Source of the DNA: Mycolicibacterium elephantis DSM 44368
GTDB lineage: Bacteria > Actinomycetota > Actinomycetes > Mycobacteriales > Mycobacteriaceae
Assembly: GCF_004014805.1 (NCBI RefSeq)
Contig: NZ_ATDN01000027.1
Span: forward strand, 1 to 53,459
Direction of reading: 5' to 3'
DNA length: 53,459 bases
A model generated the notes under the pieces. The model had not been told where the DNA came from. It worked only from the letters and a program-made list of their open reading frames with translations, and did no database searches. The position numbers and the translations under genes are program-made. Below, in pieces: positions 40,935-51,900 of this stretch. The first letter of the stretch is position 1. Each line of letters begins with the position of its first letter.

Positions 40935-43900
40935 GTGCTGCTTGAGGAGTTCAAGCCGGGGCTGCGTGTCGACGGGTTGATCCCCGCCGCGGTGGTCACC
41001 GTCGTCGCTGCACAGTGGCATGGCACGGACGCGCTCGAGCTCACCTACAAGACGGCCGCAGGCGCGCTCGGACAACAGGTTCTCTTCCGCACGGACGAAG
41101 CGAAGCTCAGCGTCGCCCAGTCCGGCTCCCGAGCCTTCGACGCCCCGGCAGCCGACTTCAAGCTGGTCGCCGAGGCCCAGCGCATCCAGTTGGCCGGCTT
41201 GTTCGACCCGATGCTGGCCGTGGCCACCAGCGACGTCCGCCCGCTCCCCCACCAGATCCGCGCGGTGTACGGAGAGCTGCTCCCCCGCACGCCGCTGCGG
41301 TTCCTGCTCGCCGACGACCCGGGCGCCGGCAAGACGATCATGGCCGGTCTCTACATCAAGGAGCTCATCCTCCGCGACGACGTCAAGCAATGCCTCATCG
41401 TCGCGCCGGGCGGCCTGGTCGAGCAGTGGCAGGACGAGTTGTTCTTCAAGTTCGGGTTGCGGTTCGACCTGCTGACCAATCAGCTGATTGACGCCAACGT
41501 GAACCTCAACGTATTCGAGACCAACCCGCTGCTGATCGCCCGCATGGATCAGCTGTCCCGCAACGAGGAGCTGCAAAAACAGCTCAAGGACACCGAGTGG
41601 GACCTGGTGATCGTCGACGAGGCCCACCGCATGGGGGCGCACTACTTCGGCGCCAAGCTGGAAAAGACCAAGCGCTTTCTACTCGGCGAACTGCTGGGCT
41701 CGATCACCCGCCACTTGCTGTTGATGACGGCCACGCCCCACTCCGGCAAGGAGGAGGACTTCCAACTCTTCCTGACCTTGCTGGACCGCGACCGCTTCGA
41801 GGGCAAGCACAAGAAGACTGCCGACACCAGCGGCATCATGCGCCGCATGGTGAAGGAAGAGCTGCTCACGTTCGAGGGCAAGAAGCTCTTTCCGGAGCGC
41901 ATCGCGGAGACCGTGCCCTACGAGCTGACCGCGCTGGAGTACGACCTCTACGAACAGGTCACCGCCTACGTACGCGAGGGCATGAACCGCGCCGACAAGA
42001 TTGGCGGCAAGCGCAAGAACACGGTCGGGTTCGCCCTGACCGTGCTGCAACGTCGGTTGGCGTCCAGCCCCGAGGCCATCTACCGCAGCCTGGTCCGACG
42101 CACCGAGCGGCTGGAACGTAAGAAGCAGGAGATCCTCAACGGCACCTACGTCGAGAAGGAGCCCAGCATTGACCTCAGTGCGCTGGATGCCGACGAGTAC
42201 AACGCCGAGGAAATCGAGGACATCGAGGAAGAGCTGCTCGACGCTGCCACCGCAGCCCAGACAGTTGAGGAACTCGACGCCGAACTGCTGGAACTCGCCG
42301 ACCTAACGAAGGTCGCCAAGCAGGTCCGCGATTCGGGCACCGACCGCAAGTGGACCGAGCTGAGCACGATCCTGCAGGACAATGCGCTGACCACCGACAA
42401 TGATGGGGTGCCGCGCAAGTTCATCATTTTCACCGAGCACCGCGACACCCTGGACTACCTGACCGCCAGGATCCGCTCGCTGCTGGGCAAGCCGGATGCT
42501 GTCAAGGCCATTCACGGCGGTGTACGCCGACTGGAACGCCGGGTGATCACCGAGGAATTCACCAAGAACCGCGGCTGCCAAATCCTGCTGGCCACTGACG
42601 CCGCCGGCGAGGGTCTGAACCTGCAGGCCGCGCACCTGATGGTCAACTACGACCTGCCGTGGAACCCCAACCGCATCGAGCAGCGCTTCGGCCGCATCCA
42701 CCGCATCGGCCAAGAAGAAGTGTGCCGACTGTGGAACCTGGTGGCCAGCAACACCCGCGAAGGTGACGTTTTCGTCCGGCTGCTGATCAAGGTCGAAGAA
42801 CAGCGAAAAGCCTACGGCGGCAAGGTGTTCGATGTGCTCGGCGAAGCGTTCACCGAGACCTCACTGCGCGACCTGCTGTTGGAAGCCATCCGCTACGGTG
42901 ACCAGCCCGAAGTGAAAGCCAAGATGCACGAGGTTATCGACGCCCAAGTCTCCGAGGGCCTGAAAGAGCTGCTCGAAGAGCGCTCCCTGGCCGCCGAGCA
43001 TCTCGCCGAAGCCGACCTGGTGAAACTGCGTGCCGCGATGGACGAGGCCCGGGCCCGGCGCCTGCAGCCGCATTACATCGAGTTGGCCTTCAAGGCGGCG
43101 TTCACCCGGCTGGGCGGGCGCATCGCCAAGCGGGAACAAGGCCGCTACGAAATCGCCAACGTCCCGGCAGCGATTCGGGCCGGCAAGTTCGGGCCGATCG
43201 CCACCAAATACGACCGCATCACCTTCGACCTCAGCCAGGTCCAGCCCGACGGGTTGGCCCGCGCCGACCTACTGGCACCGGGTCACCCGCTGCACGACGC
43301 CGTGATGGACGAGGCCATCCGCCGCCACGGCGGTGTACTCAACAGCGGCACCGTGTTGGTGTCCTCCACGCTCGAAGAACCGCACCTTCTTGTGGGTGTC
43401 GTCGAGGAGGTTGCCGACGCCACCGGCGCCACGGTGTCGCGCCGCTTCGGGTACGCCTACGTCGACAGCTTCGGAACCGTGAGCCCCGCCGGCCCGGCGC
43501 CTTACCTTGACTGCGTGGCCGCCCCCGATGTGCCTGCGGTTGCTTCGGCCCGCCAACTGCCGTGGCTGGCCGAGGCTGAGGACAGGGCCATCAGCTGGAT
43601 TATAGCTAACCAGCTGCCGGAATACCTTGCCGAGGTGCAGCCCCGGCGTGCCGCCGAACTGGCGAAGACCCGCGAGCTGGTGACCAAACGCCTTGAGCAC
43701 GAACGCGACCGACTGCTTCTTGACGCTGCGGTTGCGGCCGAGAAGGAGCAAGCCGGCGAGAAGCCGAAGGAGTCCGCCGAGAGCCTCAACCGCAAGGCCG
43801 TCGACCTCGACGCACGACTGCGCAGACGGTTGGAAACGGTCGACCAACAGACACTGATGTCGACCAAGCCACCGCGCATCCTCACCGCGGCGCTCGTCCT

Positions 43901-44345
43901 GCCGATCAGGATGCTCGAAGCCGATCTGCCGCCGTCTGCACCGATACACGCGAAGGAAACCAAGGATGTCGAACGCCGCGGCGTGGACCTGGTGCTCGCG
44001 CGCGAGCAAGTACTCGGCCGCACACCGGTGGAACAGGCCTACAACAACAAGGGATTCGACATCCTGTCGTTTGCGCCGAACGGTGACACCTACCGCATCG
44101 AGGTCAAGGCGCGTATCGACGGCGCGAAGGACTTTTTCGTCACCCACAACGAAGTGATGGTCGGCAAGAACGCGGTGCCACGCTACCGGCTCGCCTTGGT
44201 GACGGTCGACCCGCGCGGGCCACAGCACGACGAGGTGCGGTATCTCGATAATCCGTTCGCGACAACCGAACTCGGTGATTTCGACTCGACCGGTATCCGA
44301 GGTGACTGGGCGAAGATGTGGGCAAAAGGAGTGAATCCGTACTGA
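40935..44345 (+). CDS. SNF2-family helicase with C-terminal DUF3883 domain
   Basis: A 1136-aa SF2/SNF2 ATPase. Start GTG 40935 is chosen for its GGGAGG Shine-Dalgarno (40924-40929, five-base spacing); a GTG at 40842 would add a low-information 31 residues. Walker A is ADDPGAGKTIMAG (Lys133), the DEAH box is VIVDEAHRM (Asp228-His231), motif III is LLLMTATPHSGK, and the second RecA lobe has KFIIFTEHRDTLDYL, LLATDAAGEGLNLQAAH and RIEQRFGRIHRIGQ. The end (about 1040-1110) is a DUF3883 domain with FDILSF and YRIEVKAR, an Asp and ExK arrangement similar to PD-(D/E)xK folds. First gene of a four-gene operon; its stop overlaps the methyltransferase start by one base (TGATG). In DISARM/Hma-like systems such helicases scan or unwind invading DNA. 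Confidence 0.9.
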   Translation: MLLEEFKPGLRVDGLIPAAVVTVVAAQWHGTDALELTYKTAAGALGQQVLFRTDEAKLSVAQSGSRAFDAPAADFKLVAEAQRIQLAGLFDPMLAVATSDVRPLPHQIRAVYGELLPRTPLRFLLADDPGAGKTIMAGLYIKELILRDDVKQCLIVAPGGLVEQWQDELFFKFGLRFDLLTNQLIDANVNLNVFETNPLLIARMDQLSRNEELQKQLKDTEWDLVIVDEAHRMGAHYFGAKLEKTKRFLLGELLGSITRHLLLMTATPHSGKEEDFQLFLTLLDRDRFEGKHKKTADTSGIMRRMVKEELLTFEGKKLFPERIAETVPYELTALEYDLYEQVTAYVREGMNRADKIGGKRKNTVGFALTVLQRRLASSPEAIYRSLVRRTERLERKKQEILNGTYVEKEPSIDLSALDADEYNAEEIEDIEEELLDAATAAQTVEELDAELLELADLTKVAKQVRDSGTDRKWTELSTILQDNALTTDNDGVPRKFIIFTEHRDTLDYLTARIRSLLGKPDAVKAIHGGVRRLERRVITEEFTKNRGCQILLATDAAGEGLNLQAAHLMVNYDLPWNPNRIEQRFGRIHRIGQEEVCRLWNLVASNTREGDVFVRLLIKVEEQRKAYGGKVFDVLGEAFTETSLRDLLLEAIRYGDQPEVKAKMHEVIDAQVSEGLKELLEERSLAAEHLAEADLVKLRAAMDEARARRLQPHYIELAFKAAFTRLGGRIAKREQGRYEIANVPAAIRAGKFGPIATKYDRITFDLSQVQPDGLARADLLAPGHPLHDAVMDEAIRRHGGVLNSGTVLVSSTLEEPHLLVGVVEEVADATGATVSRRFGYAYVDSFGTVSPAGPAPYLDCVAAPDVPAVASARQLPWLAEAEDRAISWIIANQLPEYLAEVQPRRAAELAKTRELVTKRLEHERDRLLLDAAVAAEKEQAGEKPKESAESLNRKAVDLDARLRRRLETVDQQTLMSTKPPRILTAALVLPIRMLEADLPPSAPIHAKETKDVERRGVDLVLAREQVLGRTPVEQAYNNKGFDILSFAPNGDTYRIEVKARIDGAKDFFVTHNEVMVGKNAVPRYRLALVTVDPRGPQHDEVRYLDNPFATTELGDFDSTGIRGDWAKMWAKGVNPY

Positions 44346-47131
44346 TGACAGATCAGGACATGGCGGCCAAACCTGTCCGCAAACGCAAACTGATCGAGGT
44401 CGCGCTTCCGCTGGAGGCGATCAACCGAGAATCCGCACGGGAGAAGTCGATTCGGCACGGCCACTCATCGACCCTCCACCTGTGGTGGGCGCGACGACCG
44501 CTCGCCGCCGCGCGGGCCGTACTCTTCGCCCAGCTGGTCGACGACCCGTCGTCGCGTCCGGACGAATTCCCCACCGAGGAGCTACAACGTAAGGAACGCG
44601 ATCGCCTCCACGCGCTGATCGAACGGCTTGTGGTGTGGGAGAACGTCCGCGACGAGAAACTCCTCGCCGAGGCGCACGCCGAGATTCTCAAATCGACCAA
44701 CGGCAACCCACCGCCCATCTTCGACCCGTTCGCCGGCGGCGGTACCATCCCGCTGGAAGCGCAGCGACTCGGGCTCGAAGCGCACGCCTCGGACCTGAAT
44801 CCCGTCGCGGTGCTGATCAACAAGGCGCTGATCGAGATCCCGCCGAAGTTCCGGGACGCACCGCCAGTCTTCCCAGGCCTCGCGGAGTCGGAAATCCGTA
44901 ACTGGAAGGGCGCCGAAGGGCTCGCGGCCGACGTTCGCGCCTACGGGGCCTGGATGCGTGACGAGGCCGAGAAGCGAATCGGCCACCTATATCCAAAAGC
45001 CACGTTGCCCGATGGATCGAAAGCGACTGTCATTGCCTGGATCTGGGCTCGCACCGTGACCTGTCCAAACCCAGCATGCGGGATCGCGATGCCGCTGGTG
45101 CGTAGTTGGTGGCTCGGCAAGAAAAAGGGGAAAGAGGCATATGTCGTTCCGCGGGTCGTAGCCGATTCATCACACCCATCTGGTCAGCGAGTCCGGTTCG
45201 AGATCGGACACGACGCGAAGCGGGCGCCTGCGACCGAAGATGGAACAGTCGGCCGCACGGGAGCGCATTGCGTCGCATGCAAATCCGCGGTTCCGCTCAA
45301 CTACATACGTGCCGAGGGACAAGCCGGTCGGATGAACACGCAATTGATGGCAATAGTCGCAGAGGGCAATCGCCAACGGGTCTATATCGAGCCGAGCGCT
45401 ACACATGAGGCTGCCGGCGATGTTAACCGCCCCGAGGACGTCCCAATGGGCGAATTGCCGAAGAATCCTAGGGATTTCAAGACACCCAATTACGGCATGA
45501 CCAAGTGGGCCGACCTCTTCACCAACCGCCAGCTCGTCGCGCTCACGACGTTCAGCGACCTGATAGCCGACGCGCGCGAACGCATCCTCACCGACGGCGG
45601 CTCACCCGAATACGCCGACGCCGTCGCGACGTATCTGGGGCTGGCGGTCAGCAAGTTGGCCGACATGAACAATTCGATAGCTCGATGGAAGCCGTCGATG
45701 GACCAAGCAATCGCCCTGTTCGCCAGACAAGCAATCCCGATGGCATGGGATTACGCCGAAACTTATCCACTGTCGTTACGAAGCGCTGGTGGATTGGTCA
45801 CCAGCATTGCGGGAATGACAAAGGCGCTGGAGGCAACCCCAATGGGTCCGCCCGCGATAGCCGACCAGACCGACGCTACAACTGCGACATATACCGGCCT
45901 AGTGCTCGCCACAGATCCGCCCTATTACGACAACATCGGCTACTCGGACCTGTCTGACTTCTTCTACGTCTGGCTACGACGATCCCTTCGATCGGTATAT
46001 CCAGGGCTGTTCTCAACCATGCTTGTGCCAAAGAGCGCAGAGCTGGTAGCTAACCCATACCGCCACAACGGCAAAGATGGCGCACGCCAGTTCTTCGAGG
46101 CTGGATTCCGCTCCGTGTTTGCACGCGCGCGGGAATCCGCGAAGTCAGATTACCCAATCACCGTGTGGTACGCATTCAAGCAGACCGAATCTGACGATGA
46201 TGGCGATGCCTCGACCGGCTGGGAGACCTTACTTGACGGAATGATCAAGAGCGGCTGGGAGATCACGTCGACGTGGCCGAACCGTTCGGAACTCGGTAAC
46301 CGGATGATCGCTAGCGGTACCAACGCACTAGCTTCTTCTATCGTTTTGTCTCTCCGTCCGCGGGATGCAGATGCAGGCACAACCGACAGGCGGGGATTCA
46401 TCGGTGTCCTTGAGTCGGAGTTACCTGACGCGCTTCGCAAGCTCGAACAGGGACAGATCGCACCCGTCGATCTTCCGCAGGCAGCAATTGGCCCAGGGAT
46501 GGGCGTGTTCAGTCGATTCGCTGCTGTGCTTGAGCCAGACGGCACAACTATGACGGTGCGCTCGGCACTTGCCCGAATCAACGAAATCCTCGACCTGGTA
46601 CTCAACGAGCAGGAGGGCGACTTCGACTCGACATCTCGCTTCGCGATCGCTTGGTACCGTCAACACGGCTACAGCACAGGAAAATTCGGCGATGCCGACA
46701 ACCTTGCGCGTGCCCGGAACACTAGCGTCGACACCATGGATCGCGACGGCATCCTGATGTCGCGCGCAGGGAACGTCGCATTGATCAAGCCGTCAGACCT
46801 TGACGCGGACTACGACGTCGTCGCCGATCGGCACACCAGCAGCTGGGAAGGCCTGCATCACCTGATCCGAATCCTTGAGCAGGATGGCATCGCGGCCGCC
46901 GGCGAGTTCCTGCGGTCGGCTCTGAGCCGTGAGGACCGAGCAATCGAGGCCGACCTCGTCAAGGAGCTTGCGCATCTGCTTTTCCGTATCGCCGAGGGCA
47001 ATGGGTGGACCAAGGACGCGTTGAGTTTCAACAACCTCGTGACGAGCTGGCCGGAGATTCTCGACGCCGCACAATCGGAGACGAAGTCTTCTGGAGCGCA
47101 GGCTTCATTCGACTATACAGAGGACGACTAG
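44345..47131 (+). CDS. DUF1156-type DNA methyltransferase
   Basis: A 928-aa methyltransferase. The N-terminal DUF1156 part reads KLIEVALPLEAINRESAREK, GHSSTLHLWWARRPLAAARA. The SAM-binding motif is FDPFAGGGTIPLEAQRLG (Asp127-Thr134), the catalytic DPPY is TDPPYYDNIGYSDL (Asp524-Tyr527), consistent with an adenine-N6 or N4-cytosine enzyme. Between them CPNPACG and CVACKS form a zinc-ribbon insertion. The C-terminal 300 residues are probably the target-recognition part. Start ATG 44345 overlaps the helicase stop. The stretch 45,000-46,700 is richer in A/T codons (ATA, TTA, ACA) than its neighbours, a sign of mosaic origin. It would mark self DNA; the methylated motif cannot be predicted. Confidence 0.9.
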   Translation: MTDQDMAAKPVRKRKLIEVALPLEAINRESAREKSIRHGHSSTLHLWWARRPLAAARAVLFAQLVDDPSSRPDEFPTEELQRKERDRLHALIERLVVWENVRDEKLLAEAHAEILKSTNGNPPPIFDPFAGGGTIPLEAQRLGLEAHASDLNPVAVLINKALIEIPPKFRDAPPVFPGLAESEIRNWKGAEGLAADVRAYGAWMRDEAEKRIGHLYPKATLPDGSKATVIAWIWARTVTCPNPACGIAMPLVRSWWLGKKKGKEAYVVPRVVADSSHPSGQRVRFEIGHDAKRAPATEDGTVGRTGAHCVACKSAVPLNYIRAEGQAGRMNTQLMAIVAEGNRQRVYIEPSATHEAAGDVNRPEDVPMGELPKNPRDFKTPNYGMTKWADLFTNRQLVALTTFSDLIADARERILTDGGSPEYADAVATYLGLAVSKLADMNNSIARWKPSMDQAIALFARQAIPMAWDYAETYPLSLRSAGGLVTSIAGMTKALEATPMGPPAIADQTDATTATYTGLVLATDPPYYDNIGYSDLSDFFYVWLRRSLRSVYPGLFSTMLVPKSAELVANPYRHNGKDGARQFFEAGFRSVFARARESAKSDYPITVWYAFKQTESDDDGDASTGWETLLDGMIKSGWEITSTWPNRSELGNRMIASGTNALASSIVLSLRPRDADAGTTDRRGFIGVLESELPDALRKLEQGQIAPVDLPQAAIGPGMGVFSRFAAVLEPDGTTMTVRSALARINEILDLVLNEQEGDFDSTSRFAIAWYRQHGYSTGKFGDADNLARARNTSVDTMDRDGILMSRAGNVALIKPSDLDADYDVVADRHTSSWEGLHHLIRILEQDGIAAAGEFLRSALSREDRAIEADLVKELAHLLFRIAEGNGWTKDALSFNNLVTSWPEILDAAQSETKSSGAQASFDYTEDD

Positions 47132-48976
47132 ATGGGCTTTCAGACACCAAAGTATGAATTGAAGAATCTCCTCATCTGGACAACGAGCGGCAAGGTCCAA
47201 CTTCCCGATTTTCAGCGCGGCTACAAGTGGGAAGACGAACGGATACGCCAACTGCTCGTCACCATCCTGCGGGGCCATCCGCTTGGCGTCGTGATGATGC
47301 TGGAGGCCGACAACACCAACGTGCGGTTCAAGCCACGCCCGATTGAGGGCGTCAAAGTGGACACAGACGCACTGGAGTGGCTGCTCCTCGACGGTCAGCA
47401 GCGGCTCACCTCCCTGACACAGGCGCTTACCGGCACCGGAATCGTCGCCACCAAGGACGCGCGCGGCAAGTTCCTCGAACGCCGGTACTACCTCGAAATA
47501 GCCAAGGCCCTCGAAGGGGACGAAAGCATTGACGAGGCAGTCCGGTCAATCCCAGGCGATGGCGTTGTGCGCAGCAACTTCGGCAAAGACATCGATCTGA
47601 ACCTTTCGAATGAAGACCTGGAACGCAAACACGGCTATTTCCCACTCCGACTGCTGTACGACCCCTACGCGGCCACCACATGGCTATCGAAGCTGAGCGA
47701 CATCGCTGTGATGCCGCAGATGATCGCCGAAGTGCTCAACCCTGCAGGCTCATATTCGATTCCAGCGATAGTGTTGGACGACTCCACCAGCAAAGCTGCT
47801 GTGGCGACCGTCTTCGAAAAGGTCAACATCGGCGGCTTGCCATTGAACGTGTTCGAGTTGTTGACCGCCACCTATGCCGGCGATATCGACTACTACAACG
47901 CTCATGGCGACGACTTCAGGCTCAACGACGACTGGACGGGCACGAAAGAGAGTCTCAAAGCTTATTCCGTCCTAGCTGGGCTGGAGAACACAGATTTCCT
48001 CCAAACCGTCAGCCTGCTCGCGTCGTTACACGGCCCTGGCGCGACGACCGCGCGCAAGGAAGACATCCTCAATCTCAAGCTGTCCGACTATCTGAAGTGG
48101 GCGCCGCTTGTCCGTGAAGCACTTGTCTGGTCCGCGGGTTTCCTGGATTCTCTGCACATCCACGTTGCGGGCGATCTTCCTTACCCCAAGCAACTGGTGC
48201 CGCTGACCGCCATCAAGGTCATCCTCGGCAACGACGCTGATGTTCACGGCGTCCACCGGAAGCTTCAGCAATGGTTCTGGTGCGGTGTCCTTGGGGAACT
48301 GTACGGCGGAGCGATCGAGAGTCGATTCGCCAGGGACGTCGAGCAGGTACCGAAGTGGGCCGCAGTCGACGATTCATCTGTGCCACAACCGAAGACAGTC
48401 GAGGATGCCAACTTCTTTGAGTCGCGACTCCATTCCATGCGAACTCGAAACTCGGCCGCCTACAAGGGCGTGTACGCGTTGCTCATGGCCAAGGACACCC
48501 GCGATTGGATGTTCAACCAGCCATTCGACAAGGCCGCGTTCCTTGCAATGCAGGTCGATATCCATCACATATTCCCTAAGGCCTGGTGCGCGAAGAACGG
48601 CATCGACGACGACCGTCGCGAAAGCATCGTGAACAAGACCCCAATGGCCAAGAAGACCAACATCCGGTTGAGCGGCAACGCGCCGTCTCACTACATCAAG
48701 GGCCTTGAGTCAACCGTCGGTATCCCCGCTGACGAGCTCGACCAAATTGTCGCCAACCACCAGATCGACGTATCTGCGCTTCGCGCTGACGATTTCGATT
48801 CATTTTTCGCGGCGCGGCGGGAAGCACTGTCCCACCTCATCGAACAAGCGATGGGCAAGCAGGTGGCTCGCGAAGCAGCCAGTGGAGGAATCGAGAACGC
48901 GGACGCATTCGAGGCCGAACCCGAAGACCCGGACGACGAACTCGACGACGAAGTGCTCGCGGAAGGCGGAATGTAG
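47132..48976 (+). CDS. DUF262 / HNH nuclease protein (GmrSD-like)
   Basis: A 614-aa protein starting at the base after the methyltransferase stop. The DUF262 domain has LPDFQRGYKWEDERIRQLL and the DGQQR motif (LLLDGQQRLTSL, 87-91), a nucleotide-binding ParB-like fold. The C-terminal nuclease part has DIHHIFPKAWC (His478, His479), then NKTPMAKKTNIRLSGNAPS, an HNH/DUF1524-type His-Me finger site. The acidic tail (EPEDPDDELDDEVL) is unusual. GmrSD proteins cleave glycosylated or otherwise modified phage DNA. Inside this operon it could destroy DNA carrying foreign modification while the methyltransferase protects the host, so the locus may act on two classes of DNA. Confidence 0.85.
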   Translation: MGFQTPKYELKNLLIWTTSGKVQLPDFQRGYKWEDERIRQLLVTILRGHPLGVVMMLEADNTNVRFKPRPIEGVKVDTDALEWLLLDGQQRLTSLTQALTGTGIVATKDARGKFLERRYYLEIAKALEGDESIDEAVRSIPGDGVVRSNFGKDIDLNLSNEDLERKHGYFPLRLLYDPYAATTWLSKLSDIAVMPQMIAEVLNPAGSYSIPAIVLDDSTSKAAVATVFEKVNIGGLPLNVFELLTATYAGDIDYYNAHGDDFRLNDDWTGTKESLKAYSVLAGLENTDFLQTVSLLASLHGPGATTARKEDILNLKLSDYLKWAPLVREALVWSAGFLDSLHIHVAGDLPYPKQLVPLTAIKVILGNDADVHGVHRKLQQWFWCGVLGELYGGAIESRFARDVEQVPKWAAVDDSSVPQPKTVEDANFFESRLHSMRTRNSAAYKGVYALLMAKDTRDWMFNQPFDKAAFLAMQVDIHHIFPKAWCAKNGIDDDRRESIVNKTPMAKKTNIRLSGNAPSHYIKGLESTVGIPADELDQIVANHQIDVSALRADDFDSFFAARREALSHLIEQAMGKQVAREAASGGIENADAFEAEPEDPDDELDDEVLAEGGM

Positions 48977-48978
48977 AC

Positions 48979-51900
48979 ATGGCACTGAGCAACCGCGAAC
49001 GCATCGACCGAATGTTCGTCGCGATGGCGCCAGTTCTCGACGACTTCATTGCATCGATTGTCGGCCAAGGGAATCCATCGCTGGGGGCGGAGTGGACGAA
49101 ACTAGTCCAGGGTAAGGACGTCAAGAATGGCGTGCCGGCGACTAAGACTTACGAACCACTCGACCCCCAGGTCCAGTTCCGCATGCTCACCGAGGCCAAC
49201 ATCACGGGCGGGTACCGGAAAGGCTGGTATCCGTTCGACGAAGCGCTGGGTAAAGCGGGCAAGTCGTATGCGATCGAGCTGCGGGAGGTGCGCAACACCT
49301 GGGCCCACCACGGCAGCACGTTCTCCGACGACGACGCCTACCGCGCCCTGGACACCGGGGAGCGGCTGCTGAAGCTCGTCGGCGCAGCCTCCGTGGCCGA
49401 CGAAGTCCGCAGCATTCGGTTGAACCTGCGGCGGGTGACGGCCCACAAGGACGACAAGAAGGTCCTCAAAGCCGCCGTCGACAACCCAGAATCCTCCGGC
49501 CTCAAGCCGTGGCGTGAAGTCCTGCCTCCCCACGACGACGTCGCAACCGGCAACTTCGCCGCATCCGAGTTCGCCGCCGACCTGTACAAGGTGGCGTTCG
49601 GCGGCGAGCAGGACGCCGACTACGCCGACCCCGTCGAGTTCTTCAAACGGACGTATCTGACCGAGGGTTTGATCGACTTGATCGGTCGCGCCGTGCGGCG
49701 GCTCTCCGGCGATGACAACGCGCCGCCGGTCATCAACCTGCAGACCAACTTCGGTGGTGGCAAGACTCACTCGATGCTGGCGCTGTGGCATATCGGATGT
49801 GGGCTTCCCGTCGGCAAATTTCCTCAGGAGACCCAGGACCTGCTGACCGCCAACGGCTACACCGGCACGAAGGTAAATCGGGTGGCGATCGTCGGAAACC
49901 ATCTCAGCCCGTCCGGCGTGGTCAAGGACGACGGCACCCGGGTTAACACGATCTGGGGTGAGCTGGCATGGCAGTTAGGTGGCGCGGAGGCGTTCGCGTT
50001 GGTCGCCAAGGCGGATGCCGATCGCACGCACCCCGGACCGGCGCTCCACGAACTGCTGGCGAAGTACTCGCCGGCGGTCATTCTGATCGACGAGTGGGTG
50101 GCCTACGCGCGCTCCCTTGTTGGTCGCGATGATTTGGCTGGCGGCACTTTTGACGATCAGTTCACCTTCGCGCAGTCGCTGACTGAGGCTGCGAAGGGCA
50201 CGTCCGGTGTGCTGCTGGTGATTTCGATTCCCGCTTCGTCAACCGGAGATGACGGCGACAAGATCGTGGCGGGCAACGCCGAGGAGGTCGGAGGCGCAAA
50301 CGGTCTGGAAGCACTGAAGCGGCTGCAGAATGTTGTGCGCCGGGTGGCTGATCAGTGGCGTCCGGCGTCGTCGTCGGAGGCGTATCAGATTGTGCGGCAG
50401 CGTCTTTTTAAGCAGCCCGATGCGGCGGCGCTGGCCGCGATCGGCGCGACCGCGCGAGCCTATGTCGAGATGTACCGCAAGTACAGTGACGATTTTCCCC
50501 GCGACTCACGAGATCCCGCGTACGAGGACCGGATCAAGCGGACTTACCCGATCCACCCCGAACTGTTCGACCGGCTCTACGAGGAGTGGTCGTCACTGGA
50601 ACGGTTCCAGCGCACACGTGGCGTGCTGCGCCTGATGAGCACGGTCATCCACGCCCTGTGGACAGGCGAAGATGCTTCACCACTGATCATGCCCGGCTCC
50701 ATCCCGCTGGCTACCGCGAACGTGAATTCCGAACTCACGCAGTATCTGCAGGACTCCTGGAAGGCGATTATCGATGCCGACGTCGACGGCCCCAACTCCG
50801 AACCCGCGCGCATCGATGCGGCGAAGCCACTGTTTGGGCAACGTTCGCTGACGAAACGTCTTGCGCGCACCGTGTTTTTCGGAGCAGTGCCGACCATCGG
50901 CTCGGCGCACAAGGGCTTGGAAACCCAGCGCGTGTTCCTCGGCACCGCCGTGCCCGGCGATGTGCCGGGGAACTTCCACTCGGCGCTCACCCAACTCGGC
51001 GACCGCGCAACCTACTTCTACTCTGGCTCGGGCAAGTACTGGTACGACCTGCAGGCCAACATCACCCGCACTGCCAAGGACCAGGCCGAACGGCTGCACA
51101 AAGAGGATGTGTGGGCAGAGATCGTGCGGCGTTTGCTGGGTCAAGCTAAGACCCGCGGCGATTTCGCCGGCGTGCACGTGTGCCCGGAATCCAACGCCGA
51201 CATCCCTGACACCGACGAAGCACGTCTCGTCATTCTGCACCCGAAGGTGGCTCACAAGCGGGGAGCCGACTCGGCGGCAAAGGAATTCGCCAAGCAAGCC
51301 ACTGAGCATCGGGGAACCGCCAACCGGACCAACCGCAACATGCTGGCCTACCTGGCCGCCGACGAGGCACGCCTCGACGAGCTCGACTCCGCGGTGCGTG
51401 AGTACCTGGGCTGGACGCATGTGTTGGGCAACGAGGCCGATCTCGACCTGACGCAAAATCAGAAAAACCAGGCGACCCAGCGGCAGACCCAGGCCGACGG
51501 GACCGTGAATTCGCGTCTGCTGCAGACGTTCACGTGGGCGCTGGTCCCCACTCAACCTGATCCGGGCGCACCGTTCGTGATCCGCGAGACCAAGGTCGAG
51601 GGGCAGTCCCCCGCCCTGGCTGAGCGGGTATCGCGTCGACTCGGCAGCGACGGTGACCTCTCGATCCGGCAGGCCGCGGCGACCATCCGCCTCGCGATCG
51701 GCAAGGTGCCCCAGATCTGGAAGGACGGCCACGTCTCCCTCGGAGCGCTATGGCGACTGTACAGCCAGTACCCGTACATGCCGCGGCTGCGCGACCGGCG
51801 GGTGCTGGACGAGGGCATCGTCGATATGCCGATGATCTGGCATGCCGATGCCTTCGCCCTGGCGACAGGTTTCGACGAGGCGGCTGGTCGCTACATCGGG

